A stretch of 15,658 bases of DNA from JABDGC01 sp964466595. Lineage in GTDB: Bacteria; Pseudomonadota; Gammaproteobacteria; DSM-16500. Shown piece after piece: positions 5,401 to 11,812 of the stretch (positions within the stretch are counted from its first letter, which is position 1; each line of letters starts with the position of its first letter). A program made the translations under genes and the position numbers. Below the pieces are notes generated by a model, which saw nothing but the letters and a program-made list of their open reading frames with translations, was not told the DNA's origin and did not search any database. The stretch lies in NCBI GenBank assembly GCA_964466595.1, contig CAYXNR010000051.1:1-15658 (forward strand), in the 5' to 3' direction.

Positions 5401-7563
5401 GCCAGCTTACAAGAAAAACACGGCCAAGTAGAGAGGCCGGGAAGCTGTGCCTGTGTTGCTACAGGTTATCTTCGAGAAAATAGGGCAACGATCTCCACCA
5501 GTTATGTGGGCGATAGTGTCTCTTTTCTTATTGTCCTGGATCAGCATGGAAAACTTAAACGAACGCAGGCTTGTAATCCTAATCTGCATAATTTAGATAA
5601 TCCTGCTGAAGTAGCGGCTATCCGTAATGGGACAGGTAGAAAACAAAATCCGGAGGTTGTTCTTGGACAAGAACGACTAGGATTCCTAAATATTAGTCGT
5701 TCTTTGGGGGATAACAAATGTTCTAAGTTTGGACTTTCACATGAGCCAGAAACAACAACGGTTACTTATGATATTCAAGCAGGAGACCAGGTTTTTATGG
5801 TGGTTGCCTGTGACGGAGTTACTGAGCCTTTTGATGAAGACGATGCTGAAGACGGAAAAGTCGCAATTGCTGCTGCTGAAAAAATAGGTGAGATATTTGC
5901 TAATGCATTTCAGGAAGCCACTCCTCCGTCTCCTGAAAGATTAGCCGAACTGATTGTAGATGATGCCTTAGAGCGGTATTCAAAAGATAATATTTCTGCC
6001 ATGGTAGTCCCTCTACATCTAGATGCAGCTCCTATAACAGCAGCAGTTTTTGATGGGCATGGAGGGAACCAAGTTTCTCAAGCCTTGAGTGATAATTTTA
6101 TAGTTCATTTTAAAGAAGCCATAAGTTATCGTAAAGATGCAGAGGTCCAAGCCCAAGAAGCAGAAGCAGTAAAAGCAGAAACGCTAAAAGCAGAAGCAGC
6201 AAAAAAAGTGGGAGGGGTAACGCAACAAAAGGTAGTCCCTGCAGAAATTTTAAGAGGAAGAAAATGGCAGGATGTTAGAGTAGAGAAAGTCAGTAAAAAA
6301 AGTCTTTTCAAGAAATGGAAAAAAGAGTACATCAAAATAACGGTTCCGCATCAAGTGGAAGTACAAGCAGCTTTTGATATAAATAAAGATCTAAAATCAT
6401 TATTTAATCCTCTTAAGGTAGTATTCAATGACAAAAGCAATGTTTTAAAAATAAATAGGAGTGACATGAGTGCTGAGAGATATAGGCATTATATGTCGAA
6501 AATTGAAGATTTAGGGTGGCATATATCAGAACCTAAATTATCAAAAAAAACTAAAGCAGGAACACAAGTAGAAACACAAGCGGAAGCACAACCACAAGTA
6601 CAAGCAGAGGCACAAGCGCAAGTAGAAGAAATAGAAGCAGAAGCAGAAATAGAAGTACAAGCAGAAACAGAAGCAGCAGAAGCAGAATCTCAAGCAGAAG
6701 CACAAGCAGAATCAAAAACAGAAGCACAAGCAGAATCAAAAACAGAAGCACAAGAAGAAGCACAAGCGAAGTCTTCTCCTGCTTCGATCTCTATAACCCT
6801 AGAGATACCCCCTGATGCGGATCCCCAACGCTCAAAAGTTCAGCGACAGCCCTCTGAACCACTTTCAGAAAATGAATGGTATACCTTACCAAACAAGGTA
6901 AGTTGTTTAAAACTGCCCGATAACCCTAGTGAAAGTATTGAAGAGTATTATCAGTCAATTTCAGAGTCTACCCCCAAGAGTGAAGGAAGAGGGATTGAAA
7001 AAATATCTTTATCACCTCTCGAGCCAGGGGAGCGTCGTTTAATGCATTATTCTGCTGCTGAAAGTCAAGTACCTTACTTGGTTGGGCATAATTTTCCTAA
7101 CTGCCTTGTGCTTGAGGCTTGTGTAAGCCCCGGCAAAAAAATAGATTTGGACTTTGTTCTGCCTCCTTCTCTTGTATTAGAGTCAGATACCAAGAATGCT
7201 AATTTTAATGTTTTCCTTTTTGAATTTGTATCGCAAGGTATCGAAAATGCTATCAAAAACATGAAACAAAACAATCCTACTGGAAAACCAACCATTCATT
7301 TAAATAAATGGGACTCCTTAAAGGAACCCACACCCAAGGAATTGGCTGTTATTCAGTATTGTCAATTTATGGGCTATGCCTGTAAAAACAACCAAGGGAT
7401 GACTATTGATAAAGCCGCTATTTTAACCAAACATCAGATGGTTCATGAAAAGTCAGGTCCTTATTATCAGGCTTTTAGTGATTTTATTCATTCTCGAGGA
7501 ACAGACAAGACTGCAGAAGACAAAGCTCGAGAAACCCCAAGCCAATCTATCCGCCTCCAGTAA
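2404..7563 (+). CDS. Giant J-domain / triple-repeat / PP2C-like phosphatase protein (probable effector)
   Basis: 1719 residues. In order: J domain (about 36-100) with the Hsp70-activating H64-P65-D66; a helical region (100-490); three ~110-residue repeats with CGVR and FYIE(F/L) motifs (Cys 539, 676, 816); an Ala/Glu/Lys linker; a PP2C-type Ser/Thr phosphatase domain (about 921-1233); a second AEA linker; a basic domain (about 1245-1380); an Ala/Glu/Gln-rich repeat tract (about 1384-1458); and a C-terminal domain of unknown kind. PP2C motifs are HRSQED (E969, D970), GSCAC (1013), VGDS (1036), RSLGD (1099), ACDG (D1137), KDN (D1195) and VFDGHGG (D1217). All metal-binding acids are present, so activity is plausible, but DGHGG lies last instead of second. 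There is no signal peptide. The C-terminal TAEDKARETPSQ is compatible with Dot/Icm export. Inferred role: an effector recruiting Hsp70 and dephosphorylating host proteins. Its substrate is unknown. Confidence 0.92.
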   Translation: MPIKAENQAIIAAILERVPFDKEKTTLPELSLAKKKEVLGLKEQEDLTEQAIKEAYKKLALHVHPDKQGYDLSDDERKTVYHAWSVLSNSYQKLLLYLKNPNQNQNDFLTEESPYVKGAIVAALREKFCKLGGINIQKVGETIESNAKTIEKAFEGIFPETDKGRNEKEKMEELIRLIFPQEYLPSSTISEKKTSAEWLAEKTFLENIIANNPELEEKISANFNKICHSFMGKVFKEMEEKFSTLGELQELKDFKVTSFKNFISLACKLDEEAIENFPDDPEYIALLDDFIKKNPQAVNQVLNLIENLHQKYGSTEIVKETILDFMKVLYDSKNRDSFFSHYSKNYEERNERNLKESLLGSGDIDFSYGLIHHVQKRLSTIEKFMPILAGPNPVAEMADSRALADKLHELRTELVSLHPGAEEHIFYPKYMKDAIRLVQAGSPELMNKSYEIYGVGGSMIADAVRLIQHEISRTEWFLKAARKQEDKKEKEAMEITLSKKNNFHQELTQLSERAIKNLATQEEKYYQVWPAGKDYYIFCGVRTSDPDSFYIEFVDKKTRTMLHQLTLKEGKVTSFMNGESCSPAMHLNYMENESIVELLEAQIPQLKAAQEEKKEEEKVDEAVVKPVEMVIPLDEKNSFHQELAQLSTRVRKNLRLKDTKCYTIEDQPHKGRRIECGVRTSDPDSFYIELHDDTKNSDTMYCQISLKNGNFTTYMNGKTYPPGAYLTMVEQNKILGILQEKLPKLEAQKAPPTRSRGAALPKPVVMQIPIDKKNDFDKELGELSEEVKAYMRSRKSWDDKFYRKILSEDKDYYIVCGVRALDPSSFYIELRHRGEGEPNNMFHQITLKDGEITSYINKEVPPGDHLEFIRDEGVVKILKTTLSEIKDAEVQAKVAKAEAAKAEAVKVETVKAEAIKIVPKPKSPPNLKHLYEGQEKIGQDYTEAILLPDEKTILGICEVNGNSLHRSQEDAIAYEAGESSEQFSKLTAAEQEAVMKTTFASLQEKHGQVERPGSCACVATGYLRENRATISTSYVGDSVSFLIVLDQHGKLKRTQACNPNLHNLDNPAEVAAIRNGTGRKQNPEVVLGQERLGFLNISRSLGDNKCSKFGLSHEPETTTVTYDIQAGDQVFMVVACDGVTEPFDEDDAEDGKVAIAAAEKIGEIFANAFQEATPPSPERLAELIVDDALERYSKDNISAMVVPLHLDAAPITAAVFDGHGGNQVSQALSDNFIVHFKEAISYRKDAEVQAQEAEAVKAETLKAEAAKKVGGVTQQKVVPAEILRGRKWQDVRVEKVSKKSLFKKWKKEYIKITVPHQVEVQAAFDINKDLKSLFNPLKVVFNDKSNVLKINRSDMSAERYRHYMSKIEDLGWHISEPKLSKKTKAGTQVETQAEAQPQVQAEAQAQVEEIEAEAEIEVQAETEAAEAESQAEAQAESKTEAQAESKTEAQEEAQAKSSPASISITLEIPPDADPQRSKVQRQPSEPLSENEWYTLPNKVSCLKLPDNPSESIEEYYQSISESTPKSEGRGIEKISLSPLEPGERRLMHYSAAESQVPYLVGHNFPNCLVLEACVSPGKKIDLDFVLPPSLVLESDTKNANFNVFLFEFVSQGIENAIKNMKQNNPTGKPTIHLNKWDSLKEPTPKELAVIQYCQFMGYACKNNQGMTIDKAAILTKHQMVHEKSGPYYQAFSDFIHSRGTDKTAEDKARETPSQSIRLQ
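3898..5064 (+). repeat. Three ~110-residue protein repeats
   Basis: Within the large gene, residues about 499-609, 636-748 and 772-887 repeat the pattern F-x-x-E-L-x-x-L, then YY or YT, CGVR(T/A)xDPxSFYIE, HQ(L/I)(T/S)LK-type strand, T(S/T)(F/Y)(M/I)N and a closing helix with LP or IP. The invariant Cys residues (539, 676, 816) are 137 and 140 residues apart. Copies are separated by charged or Pro-rich linkers and are diverged at DNA level. I do not recognise the domain; an alpha/beta binding module is the likely nature. Confidence 0.8.
5065..6205 (+). repeat. Direct repeats bracketing the PP2C segment
   Basis: gcagaggtccaagcc occurs exactly at 5065-5079 and 6139-6153, and a following 47-base stretch (5106-5152 and 6159-6205) matches with five differences by eye. 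Both encode AEVQA followed by alternating KAEA/KAET units. They lie immediately before and after the PP2C domain, so this segment is a cassette between homologous linkers that could move or expand by recombination. Confidence 0.75.
6697..6744 (+). repeat. 24-bp perfect tandem duplication (EAQAESKT x2)
   Basis: gaagcacaagcagaatcaaa plus aaca occurs twice head to tail at 6697-6720 and 6721-6744, inside a longer (about 6551-6775) degenerate Ala/Glu/Gln-coding tract. The unit is eight codons, so copy-number change would keep the frame and alter linker length only. Confidence 0.85.
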
Positions 7564-7657
7564 AGAATCTTCGTCTTTCTTGTTTTTGACTTATACGCAT
7601 GCTACGATTTTTTGCAAATTTCTTGTCTGTAAAAATATAAAAAATGAGGAAAATTTC

Positions 7658-9655
7658 ATGCGAACGAGTGCTTTTTACTCCGCGGCCACCTCCTGTCCAC
7701 AATCTGAACAAATAAAACAAACAGTCTATATCATTGGTGATGGTCCCGAAGCTCATCTTACTGCTATCAAATTAAAACAAAAAGGGATGAAAAATGTTGT
7801 GATGATAGGAATGCGATTTCAGGCGTTTACTCGATCAGCATCGTTCAACTTAGAGGTGTTTGATAGAATATCGGCCAGCATTGCGCCTCTAGAAATAAAG
7901 CCCTCAGACAGTTTTCATATTAAAGATGTTGAAAGAGAACTGCATCCCCATGCAAAAGAACTCGGCGTTCAATTGATCGATGGAAAATTTGATGGTTTTG
8001 AAAATAGACAACTGCGGATAATCGATCAACAAAAATTATTTTTCATCCCTATTCAACGCAATGATCTGGTTGTAGACTGCAGTGGGGTTGCTCGCGCTGC
8101 TTTAAAAAGCATTAATGAAAAACATAAAAAAGCTCCCGTCTTTCAATTTACTGCCATTGATGAGAATTCACATAAAACCTATGCCTCCATAAGAATGTAT
8201 TTTACCCCTGATCTTTTTAAGCTTTCTACTCAAGAGGAGCCTATCAATTTTAATCCAGTGTCCTATGCGCTTGCTATTGAAGAATTACGTGCTCTGGGTT
8301 GGAATAGTTATGCAGTACCCTATTGTCATCGTTACAGGCAGCTTTCAAAGTTTGAACTGTTAGATAAAAGTCTAGAAAAATTTGTTTTATATTTCCAAAT
8401 GCCGGAATTAAGGCTGGATGAAAAAAACCAGAAGGATGCCCAAAGAATTGCGATTTTGGTTGCAAAAATTTTATTAAAATTATTTAGAAATAATCCAGAT
8501 GACTGCTCTGAACCCAGCATTGTGCTACATAAAAAATCAAATAAATATCCTCATAAGCAAGCGATCTCTGTCTTTACAGTGGATCCCTATCAAACAACTC
8601 CTTCCTATTATGAAGGTGACGAGGAGGTGCCCTTGACCTTTCATGCGGGAGATTCAACTCTTTCCATGCCATTTGTAATGGGCAGAGGTTTGATCTGTGG
8701 GATTGAGAGAACCGAGGCTTTGATAGAGGCCCTCACTATCTGTGATGGTTTCATAAAGGATATCGATTACCTACAATATGATTTATCCTCTTCTACACAC
8801 TTGTTGAAACATTCAAGCGAAGTTAAATCTTTTTTTGAATTCGAAAAGGGAAGGATCCAACAATGCAATGAACAAGCGCGGCATCTGTATACTGCAGGAT
8901 ATCATGCTTGCAAGAATCCGATAAATAAAAAAATAATTAAAGTGGGTCTTGAGCGATTAAATCAGGAATTTTTGGCCAATTTTCATCAGAGAGTTCATGC
9001 CTATTTGGGAGGCATTACCGATCAACAAACGGGATTCAAATTTAATATTTTTACTAAAGATGAGCTTATTCAAAAGCTTGAATATTTTGTGAATAAAATT
9101 ATTGGTAGCTATGATTTTTTATATTTAGAAAAAAATAATTTAAAAGATATTGTTTATGAAATATCAAATTATTGTAAAAAAGCAGGGACCCATTTTTTTT
9201 TATTTCGACAATACTTGAACGCTATTCAATTTTATGAAAAAGCCATTTGGTTGCATGAAAGATATTTACAACCTCAATTTTCACCGGAATTGCTGGACTT
9301 ATACGCGAATGTCATTATAGCTTATTCGAAACGGAGCAATTTCGATAAGGTCATTTATTATGCCTGCCTCGTGGATAATATTACCCCTTTTGTGGATCTT
9401 ACTCAAATCCATAAAAAGATAATACTTGAAAAAATAAATTACAATAAAGCAACTGCTTTGATCCAGAAATGTAAAAAATATTCTTACAGAAAAAATCATA
9501 AAGAAATTATTTACGACGATCTCCTAAGACAAATTGATTTAGCTATCGCACGAATATCCAGTTTTAGAATAGCTTCGCAATTAATTCAAGAAGTTCAAAT
9601 GCTTAAACGAAATCAAACCATACTCGAGAAAGCAAGGCGAGAACCTGGCCGATGA
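7658..9655 (+). CDS. FAD-dependent monooxygenase-like protein with TPR-like C-terminus
   Basis: 665 residues from the ATG at 7658, which has a clear ribosome site (gagga, 7645-7649). The frame stays open further upstream but that part overlaps the previous gene and looks non-coding. Residues 22-40 form a Rossmann dinucleotide site (TVYIIGDGPEAHLTAIKLK; G27-D-G29-P-E-A32). A middle DG-like motif reads VVDCSGVARAAL (D140, G143). HAGDSTLSMPF followed by GRGLICGIERTEAL (G331, D332) matches the FAD-ribityl GD motif of the p-hydroxybenzoate hydroxylase class. Residues about 450-665 are helical, and 519-575 resemble TPR units (YLNAIQFYEKAIWLHERYL). It could oxidise a small aromatic or, like MICAL proteins, a protein target; this is inference. 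The preceding gene ends 94 bases upstream with no clear terminator. It has no signal peptide and is a possible effector. Confidence 0.85.
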   Translation: MRTSAFYSAATSCPQSEQIKQTVYIIGDGPEAHLTAIKLKQKGMKNVVMIGMRFQAFTRSASFNLEVFDRISASIAPLEIKPSDSFHIKDVERELHPHAKELGVQLIDGKFDGFENRQLRIIDQQKLFFIPIQRNDLVVDCSGVARAALKSINEKHKKAPVFQFTAIDENSHKTYASIRMYFTPDLFKLSTQEEPINFNPVSYALAIEELRALGWNSYAVPYCHRYRQLSKFELLDKSLEKFVLYFQMPELRLDEKNQKDAQRIAILVAKILLKLFRNNPDDCSEPSIVLHKKSNKYPHKQAISVFTVDPYQTTPSYYEGDEEVPLTFHAGDSTLSMPFVMGRGLICGIERTEALIEALTICDGFIKDIDYLQYDLSSSTHLLKHSSEVKSFFEFEKGRIQQCNEQARHLYTAGYHACKNPINKKIIKVGLERLNQEFLANFHQRVHAYLGGITDQQTGFKFNIFTKDELIQKLEYFVNKIIGSYDFLYLEKNNLKDIVYEISNYCKKAGTHFFLFRQYLNAIQFYEKAIWLHERYLQPQFSPELLDLYANVIIAYSKRSNFDKVIYYACLVDNITPFVDLTQIHKKIILEKINYNKATALIQKCKKYSYRKNHKEIIYDDLLRQIDLAIARISSFRIASQLIQEVQMLKRNQTILEKARREPGR

Positions 9656-9659
9656 AAAG

Positions 9660-9710
9660 AATACAGGAAATTATTCATGCAAGCACATTAAGATGATAAA
9701 TCAATAAAGT
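9660..9710 (+). pseudogene. Copied 5' end of the 12581 gene (fragment)
   Basis: aatacaggaaattattcatg and the following bases match 12564-12610 almost exactly, including ribosome site and ATG (9677). One change turns the fifth codon CAA into TAA, and similarity stops near 9710, where an A/G-rich stretch and a palindromic element begin. It is a dead duplicate that sits 4 bases after the stop of the FAD gene. Confidence 0.8.
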
Positions 9711-9742
9711 CAAAAAAGGAAAAAAAGGAAAAGGGGTCAAGG

Positions 9743-9843
9743 AAAAGGGGTCAAGTCTTCACATGACACAAGATTAGTAAATATGACCTTGAAAATTGTA
9801 CTGCTATCTCTAAGTTGTGTCATGTGAAGACTTGACCCCTTTT
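9743..9843. mobile_element. Palindromic RAYT/REP-like element, copy 1
   Basis: Perfect inverted repeat: left arm 9743-9770, right arm 9816-9843 (28 nt each, extendable by one pair), 45-nt centre. The arm contains ggggtcaagtcttcacatga. A partial extra arm (aaggggtcaagg) precedes it at 9731-9742. It lies between convergent genes (ends at 9655 and 9891) and is followed by T-rich DNA on both strands, so it could act as a bidirectional terminator. From memory, this type of repeat accompanies REP-associated tyrosine transposases; none is encoded here, so the element is non-autonomous. Confidence 0.8.
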
Positions 9844-9890
9844 TCTTTTTCTTTTCTCGCGATCGTAACTTCAGCGGAAGCCATTGCGGT

Positions 9891-10892
9891 TTAATGGGGC
9901 GTATTTCTTTCATAAGGAGCTTGAGCCTCGAACTTCGCCGCCTGTGCTTGATAATTCTCCTTTATATCAGTCTCCAATTTGTGTAAAGGTTCAATATTAA
10001 TCGTTGTTGAAAAAAGTCCCGGTGTTTTGACGATAAAAAAAGGATAAAGTTTTAGAATATTTCTTATGAGCCAGTTTGAAATTGAATCTAAGGTAGGGAG
10101 GTCAGGCGCCGATTTCATTTCTGAGAAGATAAAATGGCGAATATATCCTCTTTTTGCATCAGCGTTACCTATTGCGGGACCTAAATATTCGGAAAGCAGC
10201 TTGATTTTATCATTGAAATAAAACACCTGCGGTAATAAACTATTTAACATAAGGACTACTTTATTTAAGGGTTGCGGGGCCTTTTGAGTGAAGAAATCTA
10301 ACCAAGCCTTTACCTTTCCAGGCTTTGATGACATGATTCGGAGGTTATCTTCTTTCGTACAATATTCTTCAACTGCAGTTCTAAAAAAATAGGGTGCCTC
10401 TCGAAAAACAAGTTCTAAGGCATGATCAATCTTATTCTTATCTTGATGTTGCACTCGCATAAAATAGGTATTGAGCGGCAGAAGCCCATCGTTTTGAAGT
10501 GTAAGCAACAAGGGCCAAGCTTTTTGGTAAGCTAATACGTAAACAGCAGGGAAATCCTGGCCTGATAAATGTTCTAATCCGAACAATTTTTGTTCATAGA
10601 GCGCTTCCACAAGCGGTATGTCACGCACCATTAACCTAGCAATAACATTGTTAGACAGCAACATCTCAGGAGTGAGTAGATTAGCTTTTAGACACTTCCA
10701 AAAATAGGCAAGCACGCTTTGAACAACCTGATCGTTTTCATTTCTAGCACTTATAGCGTGCGCTAATATTTTTACTATTTCTTTATTAGGTAGTTTTAAT
10801 TCATTTCCATCTTGAAATATTTTTCCATCGGAATGGAATTTTAGAACCACCTTTTTTTCATTAAGGACTACAGCTACTCTGCTCGTGCTCAT
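9891..10892 (-). CDS. Hypothetical helical protein, 333 aa
   Basis: I do not recognise this protein. It opens with a short beta-like segment (RVAVVLNEKKVVLKFHSDGK) followed by mostly helical sequence rich in Leu, Phe and Tyr, with paired-helix character around residues 75-180 (LMVRDIPLVEALYEQKLFG, AYQKAWPLLLTLQNDGLLP), which could be a helical-repeat scaffold. There is no signal peptide and no convincing membrane segment. The C-terminus (ENYQAQAAKFEAQAPYERN) is polar, as in many Dot/Icm effectors. The ATG at 10892 is preceded by a weak ribosome site (cgaga) and lies about 30 bases after a good promoter. Its 3' end faces the FAD gene across palindromic element 1. Its function is unknown, and an effector role is inferred from context only. 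Confidence 0.8.
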   Translation of the reverse strand: MSTSRVAVVLNEKKVVLKFHSDGKIFQDGNELKLPNKEIVKILAHAISARNENDQVVQSVLAYFWKCLKANLLTPEMLLSNNVIARLMVRDIPLVEALYEQKLFGLEHLSGQDFPAVYVLAYQKAWPLLLTLQNDGLLPLNTYFMRVQHQDKNKIDHALELVFREAPYFFRTAVEEYCTKEDNLRIMSSKPGKVKAWLDFFTQKAPQPLNKVVLMLNSLLPQVFYFNDKIKLLSEYLGPAIGNADAKRGYIRHFIFSEMKSAPDLPTLDSISNWLIRNILKLYPFFIVKTPGLFSTTINIEPLHKLETDIKENYQAQAAKFEAQAPYERNTPH

Positions 10893-10929
10893 TATAATGT
10901 CTCGTTTTTCATTTTTATTTTAATCGAGC

Positions 10930-10958
10930 ATCCTAGCTCGGCATCAGATCAAGGTCAA
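10930..10958 (-). promoter_or_regulatory. Sigma-70-type promoter of the minus-strand gene
   Basis: On the minus strand TTGACC (10953-10958), a 17-base spacer and TAGGAT (10930-10935) give a near-consensus -35, ideal spacing and a fair -10, placing the transcript start near 10923 and a leader of about 30 bases. Confidence 0.5.
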
Positions 10959-10959
10959 G

Positions 10960-10974
10960 TCTAGAAGTTCTAGA
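10960..10974. promoter_or_regulatory. Operator-like palindrome beside the -35 box
   Basis: tctagaa-g-ttctaga is a perfect 7-bp inverted repeat around one central base, just upstream of the minus-strand -35 and 11 bases before palindromic element 2. It may be a regulator site or a decayed bit of another element (ggtcaagtct lies at its edge). Confidence 0.3.
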
Positions 10975-10985
10975 GAAAAGGGGGC

Positions 10986-11056
10986 AAAAGGGGTCAAGTA
11001 TTCACATGACACAAATAAAAAATGGAAATGTGTCATGTGAATACTTGACCCCTTTT
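10986..11056. mobile_element. Palindromic RAYT/REP-like element, copy 2
   Basis: Left arm 10986-11013 and right arm 11029-11056 are perfect 28-nt inverted repeats with a 15-nt centre. Relative to copies 1 and 3 the arm has A for C (caagtattcac), and the opposite arm carries the matching T for G, so pairing is kept. The element separates the promoter region of the 10892 gene from a family A fragment and is followed by a long pyrimidine tract. Confidence 0.8.
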
Positions 11057-11099
11057 TCTTTTCTTTTTCTTTTCTTTTTCTCCTTTCCTTTTCTTTTCT
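11049..11099. repeat. 51-nt pure pyrimidine tract
   Basis: From the last arm bases of palindromic element 2 to base 11099 the plus strand holds only C and T, mostly cttttt-like units. A shorter version follows copy 1 (9836-9857). Such tracts are slippage-prone and can form triplexes; here it may simply be the eroded flank of the element. Confidence 0.7.
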
Positions 11100-11102
11100 G
11101 GC

Positions 11103-11213
11103 AAACTCATTCCTACAAGACTTTTAAAAAATATACTGGATTGGTATGATGAAAACTATGATCGCTTTCGTGATTGGAAAAAAAGAAACGTATTTATGAT
11201 CAATAACTGCTAA
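11103..11213 (+). pseudogene. Family A internal fragment
   Basis: Translated in frame to a TAA at 11211, this gives LLKNILDWYDENYDRFRDW followed by KKRNVFMINN, clearly related to ILKETLDWYDTNFNRFSDW and VFIINGYG in the gene at window start. No start or further family sequence is present. The left edge abuts the pyrimidine tract of palindromic element 2. Confidence 0.75.
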
Positions 11214-11254
11214 AACATGCAAGGAACTGATTTATGACAGCTACACCTCATAAT

Positions 11255-11310
11255 TTATTGAAAAAAATAATAATGCAATATAATCTCACAATTCATCCAA
11301 TAAATGAGGA
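11255..11310 (+). promoter_or_regulatory. Promoter and ribosome site of the split family A gene
   Basis: A consensus -10 (tataat, 11279-11284) is preceded by ttattg (11255-11260, 18-base spacing) or ttgaaa (11258-11263, 15-base spacing). The Shine-Dalgarno gagga (11306-11310) is 9 bases from the ATG at 11320. Control elements look intact although the gene is broken. Confidence 0.45.
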
Positions 11311-11319
11311 GTAATAGAG

Positions 11320-11775
11320 ATGTTTGGGCGCTTACCAAAAAAACCGGTGTCCGAATTAGCCTTTGCCAACAGCCATGATCCTAGTGACGAAGGTGAAGCG
11401 ATGAAAAAGGCTCATTTTACAAATGGTCTTTCAGAAATTGTATTAGACTATTTAGATGATGACTTTAACTTCGAGTGGTCTGGTGATGACGAAACTAAAC
11501 CATTTTCTGAAAAAGAGTTCAGAAACTTCAAGCTTTTTGGAGTGGGAAGTAAAGATTTAATGAGAGAGCGGGCCTCTTCTATTGCCACTCTTATTTTAAG
11601 TGGGGAAGGCGAAGATCTAGAAAAAGCTATGGGCTTAGTTAAAAAAAATCCGCATATTATTCATTGTGTAGCCTTAGTCTCTGACCGTTTGCAACGACCT
11701 GTTGAAGGAACACTATTACAAATAGCAGCGATGGCAGGCGATGTTGACTTGAAACGAAGAAAAAGGTGCTGTTGA
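11320..11775 (+). CDS. Family A protein, N-terminal part of a frameshifted gene
   Basis: 151 codons, ending in a stop reached by frameshift; the last residues (RRKRCC) are out of the family frame. The N-terminus is acidic and helical with LSEIVLDYLDDDFNFEW, FSEKEFRNFKLFGVG and an ankyrin-like GTLLQIAAMAGDVDLK, a pattern I associate with Legionella effector families, though I cannot name a member. After GDVDLK the window-start paralogue has 27 bases before ggtgctgttgaa whereas this copy has 10, a net loss of 17, which shifts the frame into the downstream part at 11753-12505. Promoter and ribosome site are good, so a truncated protein may still be made. Best read as the first half of a pseudogene; programmed frameshifting is less likely, as no slippery site plus structure is evident. 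Confidence 0.8.
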   Translation: MFGRLPKKPVSELAFANSHDPSDEGEAMKKAHFTNGLSEIVLDYLDDDFNFEWSGDDETKPFSEKEFRNFKLFGVGSKDLMRERASSIATLILSGEGEDLEKAMGLVKKNPHIIHCVALVSDRLQRPVEGTLLQIAAMAGDVDLKRRKRCC

Positions 11776-11812
11776 AAGGTTAGTTGCAGTAACCGGACTT
11801 TCCCGAGAAGAA

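Noticed and set aside
6551..6763. Leucine-rich minus-strand frame that could look like a membrane peptide
   Set aside because: It is the mirror of the gca/gaa/caa repeat tract of the large gene, which reads as Leu-rich on the other strand.
7445..7657. In-frame upstream extension of the FAD gene
   Set aside because: It overlaps the end of the large gene, lacks a ribosome site, and the clear Shine-Dalgarno at 7645-7649 plus the position of the Rossmann motif support the ATG at 7658.
11745..11775. Programmed frameshift at the A-rich stretch joining the two family A frames
   Set aside because: The paralogue shows a 17-base length difference here, a deletion rather than a one-base slip, and no clear heptamer plus downstream structure is visible.
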